The notes under the pieces are model-generated. The model searched no databases. It was not told where the DNA came from and worked only from the letters and a program-made list of their open reading frames with translations. Positions 1 to 10,809 of a DNA stretch of 64,000 nt are shown piece after piece; the first letter of the stretch is position 1; each line of letters begins with the position of its first letter. A program made the translations under genes and the position numbers. This DNA comes from Blumeriella jaapii (Eukaryota > Ascomycota > Leotiomycetes > Helotiales > Drepanopezizaceae): positions 174,501-238,500 of the forward strand of contig VWND01000023.1 in assembly GCA_009599575.1 (NCBI GenBank), written 5' to 3'.

Positions 1-334
1 GATATCTAATCCATAAATGGGAAGATATTAACTCTGCCAAAACCAGCCGGCCAACTTTGGTCGTGTGATTATAAACCTAAATATCCACATATTTATTAAT
101 ATATCATCTATCTAGATTTACATTATCTTATTCTCTCTGTTCTCCTTCCTTCCATACATGTTTGTAAATCAAGCAAGTTGACGATACCTAATCCATAAAT
201 GGGAAGATATCAGCTCTGCCAAAACCAGCCGGCCTACTTTGGTCGTGTGATTATAAATCTAAATATCCACATATTTATTAATATATCATCTATCTAGATT
301 TACATTATCTTATTCTCTCTGTTCTCCTTCCTTT
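1..334. repeat. 152-bp direct repeat, two copies 182 bp apart
   Basis: Copy 1 covers about 1-152 and copy 2 about 183-334. They differ at only a handful of positions over their length. The first carries an AT-rich segment with TTATTAATATATC, and both end in a CT-rich tract (TCTCTCTGTTCTCCTTCC). About 30 bp of unrelated sequence separates them. Copy 1 starts at base 1 of the window, so the array may continue outside as a 182-bp-period satellite or be part of a duplicated element. No reading frame, terminal inverted repeat or target-site duplication is visible. Confidence 0.85.
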
Positions 335-1378
335 TCTTTAATTCTCTCTCCCTGTACACATCCCCTCTTCCATTTTTCTCCTCACCTGCATCTACTGTTC
401 CTACAGTACCTAGGTATCTACCTATAGATAGGTACTTAGGTCGAAATCAGGTGCGAAAAGTGGTTGTGCACGCCTGCCTGCCTTATTCGTAAGTAATACG
501 TAAGTACCTACCTACCTACTAGGTGTGTCTCCCCCCCCCCCCTTCCCTCTCTCTTGCCCTCTTGCCCTCTTTTCACACCCCCACGTCAAACACAACTAAC
601 TCACTAACCAACAGAGACATTTTTTTTTCATTTACAAAATTCACATTTATACATATATACATATATACAGATGTACAGATGTACAGATGTACATAAATAA
701 ATTTTGGTTGGAAATTAAGCCAGGGTCTGCTAATTACTGTATTCAAACGGAATGCTCCGTGTCTCGCCAGCCTTATTTTTATCTGTTTATCTGTTTATCT
801 GTTTTGTTTCTATGTGTTAATGTGTTACGTGTACCAGGTGGGTGGAAGGGGTTGGATGGATAGAGGGATGGGGGGAGGGATGGATGGATAGATGAATAGA
901 TGAAAGAGACTAGAGGGTTACACTTTGCGCTGTAGGTGTGTAGGTAGGTATGTGTAGGTATGTACCTATGTACGTATGTATATGTGTATATGTGAGGTAG
1001 GTATGTAAGTACGCGCAAGCTGTTCGGCTTGGGTGATACTGTGCTGTACATACCTACATACCTATATACACACATCTACATACATACAGTATACAATTTC
1101 ACCGATTGCGAAATCTGGAATCACAGTTCAAGCACGCACTCCAGGCCCTCCAGGCCCTCCAGGCACAAATCATGTACTGTACTGTACTGTGTTATACAGT
1201 GCAGTAAGCCATTAGCTACCTACCTACCTACCCACCCATCCACCCCGTGTACAGTAAGTGCAAGCATAAGATTCTATTACACATGATTTCTTATGCTATC
1301 GAAATACACTCCCTCTTTCCCCCTCTACTACGTCCCTTCATCATTTCCTCCCTTCCCCTCGCTCACTCCCTGCCTTCT
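335..1378. other. Intergenic, microsatellite-rich
   Basis: No gene is seen. It holds a near-palindrome at 408-441 built on ACCTAGGTA/TACTTAGGT, a C12 run near 531-542, an 8-bp GTACAGAT repeat near 668-695, GGAT/GATA-type repeats at 840-905, TAGG/TATG repeats at 930-1010 and a TGTAC pentamer run at 1173-1191. Open frames here are low-complexity Tyr/Thr/His or Pro/Ser peptides and are not believable genes. Confidence 0.7.
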
Positions 1379-4300
1379 TCACCCCCCCTCACCACCATCA
1401 TCGCCATGCCCAAAATACCGCGACCTCAACGCCGTCTCGCTCCTCCCATTCCCATCCCTCGTCCCCGTCCCAGCCCTAGTCGTCCTAGCCGCCTGCCTCC
1501 GGGGCGTCTTGCGCGTAGCAGGCGCAGGCGCAGGCGACTTCGAGGTCGCCGTCGCGGGCACGGTTACTCTTCTACCTCTACCTCTGCCTCCGCCTCTGCC
1601 TGTCTTCGGTGGCGGCGGCTCGATTTCCGCCTCGGAGGAGGAAGAGGAGGAGGGGTCTGATTGAGCGGGTGGGGAGAGCGAGGAGGAAGGTGAGAGGTCG
1701 TCGTCCTCTGAGTCGGGGATTTGCTGCTTTGGTTTGGGCTTTGGCTTTGGCTTTCCCTTAGTCTTGCTCGTGGTCGTGGGAGCGGGAGTGTAAGTCCTTG
1801 TGGTCGACGGAGGGCGTTGGGCCGGTGTTTGACCTGGAGTTTTGGCTTTGGCGTTTTGTTGACGGAGCCAGCGGGTCGTCCGCGTTTCTTGGCTGCTGGT
1901 ACCGGGGCTGGAGTCTCGACGTGTTCGACGGGAGCATCTGCCATCTCGGCGTCGTCTTCATGCGCCCATCCAACGCCGTCTTTTGACGTATACCCGAGTG
2001 GCTGTGGTGTGGCTGCTTGGCCCATCTTCGCGTTCCCGGGCTCAGCATAATCCTCGACGATGAAGCCACCACCACCATCAGACTCCTCATCCTCGTCATC
2101 CGGCGCTACCGGGAAGAAGCTCGCTCTGAGTCGTGGCTCAGGCTCCTCCTCCGCATCGAAGCCCTCGGGCAAGAACCCACCCGCCATCTCCTCGTCATGC
2201 TGCTCCATGATCTGCCTGTGAGCCTCCGCTTCCGCCTCTTCATCGTCGTCGTCGGCAACTAGCTTCTTCTTCTTGCCCATCCACGGATTCAAGACGTCTG
2301 CTTCTTCGTCAGCATCGCCAAACTCGTCCTGGACTCGCTCAATGATCCGTAGCCCCATCAGCATCTTGCGCCACGTGTGCAGGACCTGTTTCCTAGATTT
2401 CTCGTCCTCCTTCCTTACTCGCTCGGCTTCGTCCAGATGCCACTGCTCCATGATCGCATCGTGGTGTTCTTCGGCGACGACGACGCCTGAGATGACCGGT
2501 ACGGCCATCCGGTGGCCGAATTCGAAGCCGACAACTGCTTCGGCGTAATCGATTTCAAGTCGCTTGCAAATTTTGACTGTGGCTCGCAGTGGGATGTGTA
2601 CAGCTCCGGCCGGAAGCATGCTGTCAACGTACAAATCGATGTTACCGAACGCATTCTTGGGTATGATACCGTCCTCGATGGGAGGCGGAATGATCCAGTC
2701 GGTCTGTTCCTGCGAGTACAGCCCTTGGAGGACCTTCTCGCCACTCGCGTGTTCCGCTTCCGCGAGCTCACGTCTGCGGTTCGTGGTCGCAGCTCGGTAC
2801 GGAACCCGCTTCAGAGGCTGCTCGCCGTCTTTGGGAGCGCGACCCTCTTTGTGCCAGGTTTCCATCGTCTTGCAATTGACCACGTCCTTCCGCCGGAACA
2901 CCTTCTCCTCGACGCTCGCCCCGCCCTTGCTCTTGACTGCAAACATCTTCACGTGTTGTGCCCCAGGGAGCAGAGCCTCTTCTCTCTTCAAATGCCGTTC
3001 GAGCACGAAGTCCGGTGAGGTTTTGTAGTACTGCAGAGTCTCTTTGCCCTCCTCGACTGCCTTCTTCTCCGCCTTCACTGGCTTGAGATCGGTCGCTTCT
3101 TCGTGGTCGTCGATGTCCGTCCGTGGACACTTCTTGGTTCCTCGGATGTAGCCACTCATGACTTGCTTGAACCAGTCTTTTTGCTCGTAGCGCTTGACTT
3201 TGCCGTGTTGGTTGTAAATTGGAACTTTCTCCACCGGGAATCGGAAGCCTTTCGTTCTGCCAGGCCAGACGTGCCGCTTGAGATATCGAGTAGTGACATC
3301 TTTCGCCGTGCCGTCTGAGGAATGCCCGATGATGTAGGCTGTGACCTGTTTCGCTTTCTCGGATTTCGCACCGCGAGTCTCGAATTTCTCTAGCAGTTGT
3401 TGACTTGTAGCGCACACATTGAGGACAATTGGATCTACAGGTGTGTAAATATTGGTGACCGGTGATAGGACTTCTGTCCAGTAGTGAGGATGAACTAAAT
3501 CACGGTCGTATGCCAGATCTGCTCGTTTAGCTGGCCTGCGTCCTGGTGTAACATCCTCCACCTCAACACTTTCCATGGCCGCACTTTCAGAGGCAGAAAG
3601 ATCTATAGGGGCTTGTTTGGCACCACTACCTCGAGTGATCTTCCTTCGAGGTTGTTTTGTCGGTTCTTGTGTTTTCGTCGGTTTCACCGGTTTGGCTGAG
3701 CCCTTCCCCTTCTTCTCAGCCCTGGGGGCCTCTTCCACCTCCGATTCCGAGGAGTTACTGTCATCGTCGGTCGCGTGATCGGCAGTGTTAACCGATCTTT
3801 TCTCTTTCTTGCCCTTCAAGAGACGAGGATTCTTCTCGACGGCCTCCTCAACCTGACTCCATCCAAAACCGACAGGTTGCAAATTTGCCACTAGCCGAGC
3901 TTCAAGACCCAACCCTCTCAACAAGGCAGTAAACAGCTGGGAGCCAACATCACGACTACCTTCCATCGTCTCTGCAATCTTACGGAATTCTTCGAGGTTT
4001 CGTATACGTTCGCCATGACGCTCTGGGTCGTGTTCATCTTCCTTAAAGCTCTTGGTTTCATCGTCTAGTCTCTGTAATGACATGTATCCCAGCTTTCTCA
4101 GACCAGGCGCCTGGATGCTGAATCGGCTTCTCCAATACTTCATGAGACCTCCGATGAGCTTGAAGACTGGATCTCCCGCGCTCATGTTGACTTCTCCCTC
4201 GGCGAGCTTTCCTGCAGGTGCACCCCAATCTCTCTGACTTCTCAGATCCCCCCTCTTGCCCTTCGCAGCCTTCCCTTTCCCATTCCCCAGTAATTTCTTC

Positions 4301-4986
4301 TTCGAAGACTCCTCCATTTCCATCGAAGCAAGGCCACTGTCACGCCTCCACTTCGCCACGGCCTGCAATTCCCGGGGCGGCAACTGGCTGACCAAAATCT
4401 CCTGTAGCTTCTTGTCGCAACACCACGCATTGCGTATCGCGTTGTGGAACATCAACATCTGGACATGCATCTGATGCGTCGCAACCCTTATCCTTCTCTC
4501 AATCTTACTCGGCCCCTTCTTCCAGCCCAGGGGGTTCGTGATCGAAACTCTTTCATCCTTCCGCAACACTAACTCGAGATCGCCCGAGGGCTCGGGGCCG
4601 GAAGGTCGAGGCGCAGGATTGGTCTCTACATCTTCGAATTCCATGTCCTCGTCCTCATCCTCGTCTTCGTCTTCGACTTCGACCTCGTCCCCCTCCTTTC
4701 TTCTCTGTCGCTTCGCCAAGGGCACATCTTCGAATTCCGGTTCCGAGAGCTCGGAAAGCGAGCTTTCGCCATCACCGTCACTAGCTGCCAGCTTGTGCAG
4801 CACCGCTTTTCTGCGCTCAGCACTACGTCTTGATTTCGTGCCTGCATCCAAGTCGTCGAAGAGAGTGGCTTTGGGGGGAGTGCTTGCGATTGCGGGCGTA
4901 GCCTTGCCACTCTTGGGAGGGGACTTCGAGGGCCCGGCTTCGGGCGAGTCGGATCGCAGACGTTTGCGAGGGAGGAATGGGGGCAT
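1379..4986 (-). CDS. rad4: DNA repair protein Rad4/XPC, C-terminal tail frameshifted
   Basis: Nucleotide-excision-repair damage sensor that binds distorted DNA with Rad23 in the nucleus. From ATG at 4986 the frame runs through an acidic, low-complexity N-terminus, the transglutaminase-like region (about residues 170-590, including HPHYWTEVL near 499), BHD1 near 650, BHD2 near 695 and BHD3 near 775 (FGNIDLYVDSMLP). Near residue 1040, just after an AT-hook-like KKRGRPAGS, the primary frame turns into a Pro/Arg-rich tail ending at 1564. Another frame stays open from there to 1379 and reads like a normal acidic/basic tail (KGKPKPKPK, IPDSEDDDLS, ending TALRSRYFGHGD). The span 1379-4986 is one base short of a multiple of three. 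I see no workable intron at the junction, so a missing base in the AAAA run (plus-strand TTTT, 1854-1857) fits best. Expected length is about 1,200 residues. Confidence 0.9.
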
Positions 4987-5623
4987 CTTCTAAGTTGTCA
5001 CATATCCCCGGAAGTGCTTTGCGTGGGTAAAGAAGACACGCATCAGGTGTAGGAGATGTGAGGGTTTTCGCGATGTTGATTGTTGAAAAAGAAATCGTGA
5101 ATAGCCGCCAGCCTCGCTTCGTGCTTGATGAGGTCATCGGTCGTGCCAGCGTCAGGTACCAACAGGGAGGGGGTTGGAGTGGAGTCTAGAAAGTTACATA
5201 CTGTACTTGTACAGTACAGTACGTACATGTACAGTAGTACACCACCACCGTATGAATGAATTCAGATCAGACATCGATCGTTCGATCGTTTATCCCAAGC
5301 ACGATGACAACAAGAGTTGTCAATACCACGCGATGCTAAAGCAGAGACGTTCTCGCCGGATTGTCTCAGAAATTGTAAATTACATTCCAGCAATATCCTT
5401 TGCATACTCACTCTTTACGGCTGCATGATAAGTCGTGGTAGAGCAAGAACGCAAGCTGTAGTTTGGTAGACGCTGTGATTCTCTACCCATCTAAAGCCAT
5501 GATGCTTAAAACGGTCATCTCTCCTGTTGTGTCCTGATACAGTATCCCCGGGTATCTCATAGTCATCTACCCTCAACGCCATGCAAAAAAAGAAACCAAA
5601 AAAAAGTATGCCTCCCAGTCCGT
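4987..5623. other. Intergenic between rad4 and the HAD phosphatase
   Basis: This serves as the 5' flank of rad4 and the 3' flank of the phosphatase gene. It contains a GTACA/TGTAC array at about 5200-5240 with palindromic arms and two CGATCG steps near 5276-5287. No gene is supported. Confidence 0.6.
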
Positions 5624-6244
5624 TTATTTACTCAAATCTTCCGTCTTCACCCCGTGTCCATGTCTTTTCCTCCACTCTTGGATCCCTCTCTCCACCTCCA
5701 CCTTCGACACCCCGTCCCTCACGAGGTACATCGTCACCCCTAGACTCTCGACGTTGCGATTCCGCGCCTCGTCATCGAAGAACAGCATGTCCTCGAACCG
5801 CACCCCCGTCGCCTTCTGCAGCTTGTTGAAGTGCGTGATCTTGCTGCCCGGGTAGATCTCCAAGTGATGGAAGAGCTCGATCGCCTTCCTCTTCTTGCCC
5901 TCGGCGTCCGCGACGTGTAGCAGACGGAGCATTTCCCGTCCGAGATCAGGGGCTGAGGTGCGGGATGCGACGCCGACGGTGATGCCTGCGGACTGGAGCG
6001 AGGCGAGGATCGAGGGGACGTCGGAGTAGAAGGCGAGGATCTCGCCATGGCGGTCCTTCACGGACTCGTGGGTGGGAGAGGCTTTGAGGGGCGGGCTGAC
6101 GTGCGTATCTACCCAGAAGGGCCACAATGTGTAATCGAGATCGAAGACGATGAGTTTGGGGAGAGCGCCTTCGGAAAAGCTGGATGGAGAAGAAGCCGAG
6201 GAGGGGTCGGTGGGTACGGAGGGGCTGCTAGGTTTCTTGACCAT
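5624..6244 (-). CDS. Magnesium-dependent phosphatase-1 (MDP-1)-type HAD phosphatase
   Basis: Intronless 206-residue protein of the HAD superfamily, resembling MDP-1, which dephosphorylates protein tyrosine or sugar-type substrates in the cytosol. Motif I is FDLDYTLWP, with nucleophile Asp35 and acid/base Asp37. Motif II is the VASRTSAPDL segment and motif IV the FFDDEARN segment. I start at ATG 6244 (MVKKPSSPS), followed by a Ser/Pro-rich stretch before the domain; the open frame continues upstream to 6502 but that extension looks like translated leader. Length fits the family. The physiological substrate cannot be told from sequence. Confidence 0.88.
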   Translation of the reverse strand: MVKKPSSPSVPTDPSSASSPSSFSEGALPKLIVFDLDYTLWPFWVDTHVSPPLKASPTHESVKDRHGEILAFYSDVPSILASLQSAGITVGVASRTSAPDLGREMLRLLHVADAEGKKRKAIELFHHLEIYPGSKITHFNKLQKATGVRFEDMLFFDDEARNRNVESLGVTMYLVRDGVSKVEVERGIQEWRKRHGHGVKTEDLSK

Positions 6245-6660
6245 CGTGTGGGAAATGCGCCGTGGGGATGTTGGGAGGAGGGTGGTGGGTGGTGGGTGAT
6301 GGAGAGAAGGGGGTAGTTGGTGTTGAGAAGGAGTGTTTGTATGTACCGCACTGTATGTACAGTGCTCATTCGAATACTGATGAAGCCCAAGAAATGTCGA
6401 TCTGAGTTGAGGCTGAAAACAAATCCCAGGGACAGGGGTCACGCGTTTGCACGGCAATTCGAATTGGCGGTCAGACTGGGATCGAAGGGCAAAAAAGGGC
6501 AAAAAAAAAATGTTGATCCGATCCGATCGGGTTAGAACATCAAAGAGATCCCTTAATATCCATCCGCCTCGCAGCTCTTTTCTTCTTCTCTTCTTCTCTA
6601 CTTCTCTACTTCTCTTCTGCTACTCACCATCTACTCAACACCAACCTTTCTTTCTCCTCA

Positions 6661-6780
6661 CTACACCACACTACACCACACTGCACCATACTACACCATA
6701 CTACACCATACTACACCACACTACACCACACTACACCACACTACACCACACTACACCACACTACACCACACTACACCACA
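6661..6780. repeat. 10-bp tandem repeat, 12 copies
   Basis: Exactly twelve consecutive 10-mers of the form CTACACCACA, with variants CTGCACCATA and CTACACCATA at copies 3-5 and CTACACCACA elsewhere. The array ends 44 bp before the start codon of the acetyltransferase gene at 6824, so it lies in its promoter or 5' leader. It is preceded by a CT-rich tract (6575-6660). Confidence 0.95.
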
Positions 6781-6823
6781 CCACGCTCCCTTCCCCCTCC
6801 CTACCAGCTACGCTTCACCAACG

Positions 6824-7411
6824 ATGCTAGACTCACTGACCATTCTGGCCATGGCGGCTGAAGCCGTGCAGCGGTCGGAGAGCCTGGAGATGGAACGCGA
6901 ATTCATCATTCGCAGACCGCGAACCTCCGATATTGCCCTCCTCGCCGACGTCGAACGCTCGGCTGCCCAGCTGTACCGCAGTACCGACTTTGAATCCCTT
7001 GCCGATGGCGCCACGCTGGATCCCTACGTCCTCGTCACCCTCGCAAACGCAGGCTACCTCTGGCTCGCAGCAGACCGCTACGACCACCCTATTGGATTCC
7101 TGGGAGGAAACTACCTGAACGGCCACTTTCACGTCATCGAGCTGGCAGTGGCAAAGTCATACCAGGGGCGTGGGATCGGAAGTGCGCTGGTGTCCACCAT
7201 GGTGCAGCAAGTCCGACTCGAAGGATACAGATCCATCACCTTGACGACATTCAAAGACCTCCCGTGGGCTGGACCGTGGTACGCACGCATGGGGTTCGCG
7301 GAGGTGAAGGCACAAGAGATGGGAAAGGACTTTGAAAAGCTGGTCGAGAGCGAGGCACAGCATGGACTGGATCCCAAACGGCGCACGCTCATGCGATTGA
7401 CGGTGCTCTGA
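6824..7411 (+). CDS. GNAT-family N-acetyltransferase
   Basis: Single-exon 195-residue protein with one GNAT fold. The fold starts at about residue 26 (FIIRRPRTSDIALLADVE). The acetyl-CoA-binding segment is VAKSYQGRGIGSALV (Q/RxxGxG signature) near residue 108, followed by the GPWYARMGF segment typical of the last strand and helix. These enzymes transfer acetyl from acetyl-CoA to an amine; the acceptor is not predictable. Start is ATG 6824; Met residues at 10 and 23 are alternatives. A 10-bp tandem array sits directly upstream. Confidence 0.85.
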   Translation: MLDSLTILAMAAEAVQRSESLEMEREFIIRRPRTSDIALLADVERSAAQLYRSTDFESLADGATLDPYVLVTLANAGYLWLAADRYDHPIGFLGGNYLNGHFHVIELAVAKSYQGRGIGSALVSTMVQQVRLEGYRSITLTTFKDLPWAGPWYARMGFAEVKAQEMGKDFEKLVESEAQHGLDPKRRTLMRLTVL

Positions 7412-8726
7412 GTGCAGAACATGCACCACGGGAATTGCGCATACCACGCAAAACGCATTCCCTGCCAAGAGGAACAGTTCTTGACGGACCGGAGGTATGC
7501 CACGCGAGCTTTCGCTGCTTGTACTCCGCCGTACGGGACGGATAGGTACGAGGTGTCTCAAAGAAGCAAACATGGACAATCTCCGATTTGCGACCGGTTG
7601 CGTAGAGGCAACGTATGGTGGCGATCTGCGATTCTAGGTGGCCTGTCTGTTGTGGAACTTGATCGTGTCCTGACAGCAGCGTGAAAGATGCTTTTCATTC
7701 TGGCCATCGACAGCGGGGAAGGGACCGGCCCAATTCTTGACAAGGCTTACTTCAATGGCAACAACTGTCGGGGCTCGATACCGGGACGAGCGCATTTCAA
7801 TGCTCTGCTACACCGCCAAGAGTCGTACAAGGATGGCAGTAGTCGCTGGCTATGTTGCAACGTAGTAATGTGAGGGAAGCTTTACTATCTCGGGAGGGAA
7901 GAGAAGATCAATGCAATGCTGTATAACATCATCATGTAAGGAGTCGGACAAGAAGTTCCAAAGCGGACGCTTCTGCGTCTTATCAATACCGGGGATGACC
8001 TCCACCATGTTCGCGACTCTTTCCTTTTCATATATACATACATCTTTCGTATCGGCTTGGCTGATGAAAACGTCGCCAGCAGCTACCAGCAGATTCAATC
8101 AAACAACCAGGTGTCTATTGAATTTTGACAAGCTATACCCTCGGGATATCCTCCTGAACCATCTACGGTAGCGGCTACTGCTGAAACCGTCGGGGCAGCA
8201 CATGGCAGCAGCAGCAAGTCTCGATCAAAATCTCTTATCGGACAGCTGCAGCATCTTGTCACATCCGCTCACGCTTTGCGTAACCTTTGTCTCGGCATAA
8301 AGCTCTGGCAATTGCCCGTTGCTGCTCAAATCTACCTATCATCCAAGACACTGCCGCTCCTGCATGCACCAAGTTGCCTCTTTATCTACTGTATCTATGT
8401 CCTTGCTAAATTGATCGACGTGAAAGTGCAGGCATGCTGGCCATACGGCATCCTCTCTCAAACATAAATGTAACCCAACCAGGGCGTTTTTTTTTTACAT
8501 TTCTGTTATGCCCTGTTGTTGTCTGTCCCCCTGAGCACTTTCGTCCGTCGGCTTGGCTCGCTGTTGTTTTCTTCGGGGAAAGATTTAAGCGAGGCAGGTC
8601 GATCCCATCCTCACCTCATGATTTGATCTTGATTACAGCTTTCGAGAAGACGCGCAAGAAAGTCTACAGCAGCTTGCATCTGCTGCACTCTTCCTGAGTT
8701 GGCTTCTCACTGCCAACTCGCCAGCC
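7412..8726. other. Intergenic, no gene seen
   Basis: About 1.3 kb with only short unrelated frames on both strands. It holds a T9 run near 8488 and a CT/TC-poor leader before the permease. No tRNA-like box pair, repeat or conserved peptide was recognised. Confidence 0.55.
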
Positions 8727-10672
8727 ATGGCGACCGCCTCGGAGACGAACACTATGCCCCCGTCCGACTCCGAGAAAAGCACAAACAGCACTAAGAACGG
8801 CCCAATGCAAATGATAGAAGTCAACGAAGTCGGACACATCCAAGAGCTCGAGCGAAACTTCTCCCTCTTCTCCATATGCGCCGTTGGTATTGTCACAGGA
8901 AATACGTGGGCCGCTCTTGGCGGCTCGATCGTCATTGCTATCTACAATGGTGGACCGCCGGGTGTGCTCTACGAGTTCATTGCGGTCTCGGTCTTCTACT
9001 GGCTGATTGCTGCATCGCTCGCTGTAAGTTGCGATGGCATGTGAAGAAGCAAAGGCATAGACAGTGCTGATGGGTGAGCAGGAACTGGCTTCGTCTATGC
9101 CGAGTAGTGGAGGCGTCTATCACTGGGCTTCCATCACTCCTGGTCCGAAGTATGGGCGTATCTGTGGGTGGTTCGCTGGATGGTGGAACACGTTCGCCTG
9201 GATGTGCGGCACTGGTGAGTCTACTTGGTCGCATTCACTGGAAGCCACGGCTCATGTTTCTAAGCTACTATGGCGAGCATCAGTAGCCAAATCGTGGTTG
9301 CGATGTATGGCCTTTATCATCCGGAGTATACAGTGCAGAGATGGCACACTTTCATCGCGTATCTAATTATCACATGGTCAGTTACTATCCACTCAAGGTC
9401 TTCGAGTTTCCGAGACGGATGATTGAAATCTTCGTCATATGCCCTCTTCCTAAGACATTTGACGACAGCAGACTTACTTGCAAACAGGTCCTGTTGCTCC
9501 ATTGTGCTTTTCGCTAATAGAGCCCTTCCGATCATCAATTCGATCGGCTTACTCTTCATTATTGCTGGAGTATTCATCACCATCATAGTCTGTGCTGTTT
9601 TGCCGTCTACTGTAGGAACGGGGTACGCAACCTCCAAACCTTGCCCAGAACTCCGTAGGTACCTGTCCATGGATCCGTTGCTGACTTTTGACAGGCACGC
9701 AACCTCATCCTTCGTCTGGGCCGACTGGGCTAACCAGACTGGATACTCCAGTAATGGCTTCGTCTTTTGTGCGGGTATGCTCAACGGCGCTTACGCCGTC
9801 GGAACGCCAGACTGCGTTTCTCATCTCGCAGAAGAGATCCCAAACCCTAAACGTAACGTTCCATTTGCCATAGCCGCACAAATGGTCACCGGCTTCGTCA
9901 CAGCCTTCTGCTACGCCATTGCCATCTTCTACGCCATCTCCAACCTCAGCGAGGTTCTCGGAGCGGACTCCTTCCCACTCGCAGTTATCTATCACCAGGC
10001 TACAAACTCCCATGCCGGTACAATGGGTCTCCTGTTCCTAATCCTCGCACCCATTGTTTGTTGCTGCATAGGTACTTTCCTTACAGCCGGCCGCTGCCTG
10101 TGGACCATCGCCCGTGACGGAGCGGTGCCCTGCTCAGGCACTTTCAGCCATGTATCCCCGCGCTTCAAGAACCCGTTCAACGCGACTTTCTTCTGCGCGG
10201 TATTCTGTACCATCCTCGGAGCCATTTGTGTTGGTTCCTCAACAGCGTTCAACGCCTTTGTCGGCTCGTCGTCGTCCTTACTACCTTGTCCTACCTTGCA
10301 GCGATCCTGCCCTTCGTGTTCACTCGCCGCTTCTCGCGCCAAATATCCATGCCTGGCTCGTTCAAGAACAACATGCGTCCAGGGCCTTATCAGATGGGTC
10401 ATCACCTCGGATACGTAGTCAACATCGTCGCATGCTTGTATATCGCTGTCTTCGTCGTTATATACTGCTTCCCATTTTCTCTGCCTGTTAACGCGGTCAG
10501 CATGAATTACGCGTGCCTGATCACAGGCTCGCTGACGATCGCTGCAGGTGTGTGGTGGTGGATGAAGGGTGCGAGTTATGTAGGGCCTCGGGCGATGTTG
10601 CAAGACGATGAGGGTGATTCGCCGATTGTTCGACGAGAAAGGGCCGCAAATCAGAAGGAGATGAATGTCTGA
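8727..10672 (+). CDS. APC-family amino-acid/GABA/choline permease, one-base frameshift
   Basis: Plasma-membrane or vacuolar amine transporter of the fungal GABA-permease/choline-transporter group. Exons by splice consensus: 8727-9023, 9082-9214, 9265-9376, 9488-9622, 9695-10672. Hydrophobic helices run throughout (for example the AALGGSIVIAIYNGGPPGVL, ISSQIVVAMYGLYHPEY and GLLFIIAGVFITIIVC segments), and NGFVFCAGMLNGAYAVGTPD with HLAEEIPNPKRNVP is typical of the family. Near 10262-10275 the frame breaks inside FVGS...VVLTTLSYLAAILP: the conserved protein continues in another frame to the stop at 10672. Summed exons are one base short of a multiple of three (1,655). The repaired length would be 551 residues. 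No intron can explain the break because the protein is continuous across it. Confidence 0.85.
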
Positions 10673-10809
10673 GACCGTTCTATCGTTCCTGCGAACAGAG
10701 GAGGCTTGACTTCTGCGAATTCCTACTTTGGTAGCTAGACTAGTAACGTAGACAGAATTGAGCTGCGACAAGCATGCCAATCCGCTACCTCTCGCGGCCA
10801 TCCTCACCT

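Noticed and set aside
1564..1850. Rad4 tail as read in the first frame (LPLPRPRARLRESQSQ...)
   Set aside because: Pro/Arg-rich peptide typical of a wrong frame; the alternative frame has normal Rad4-tail composition and a longer open run.
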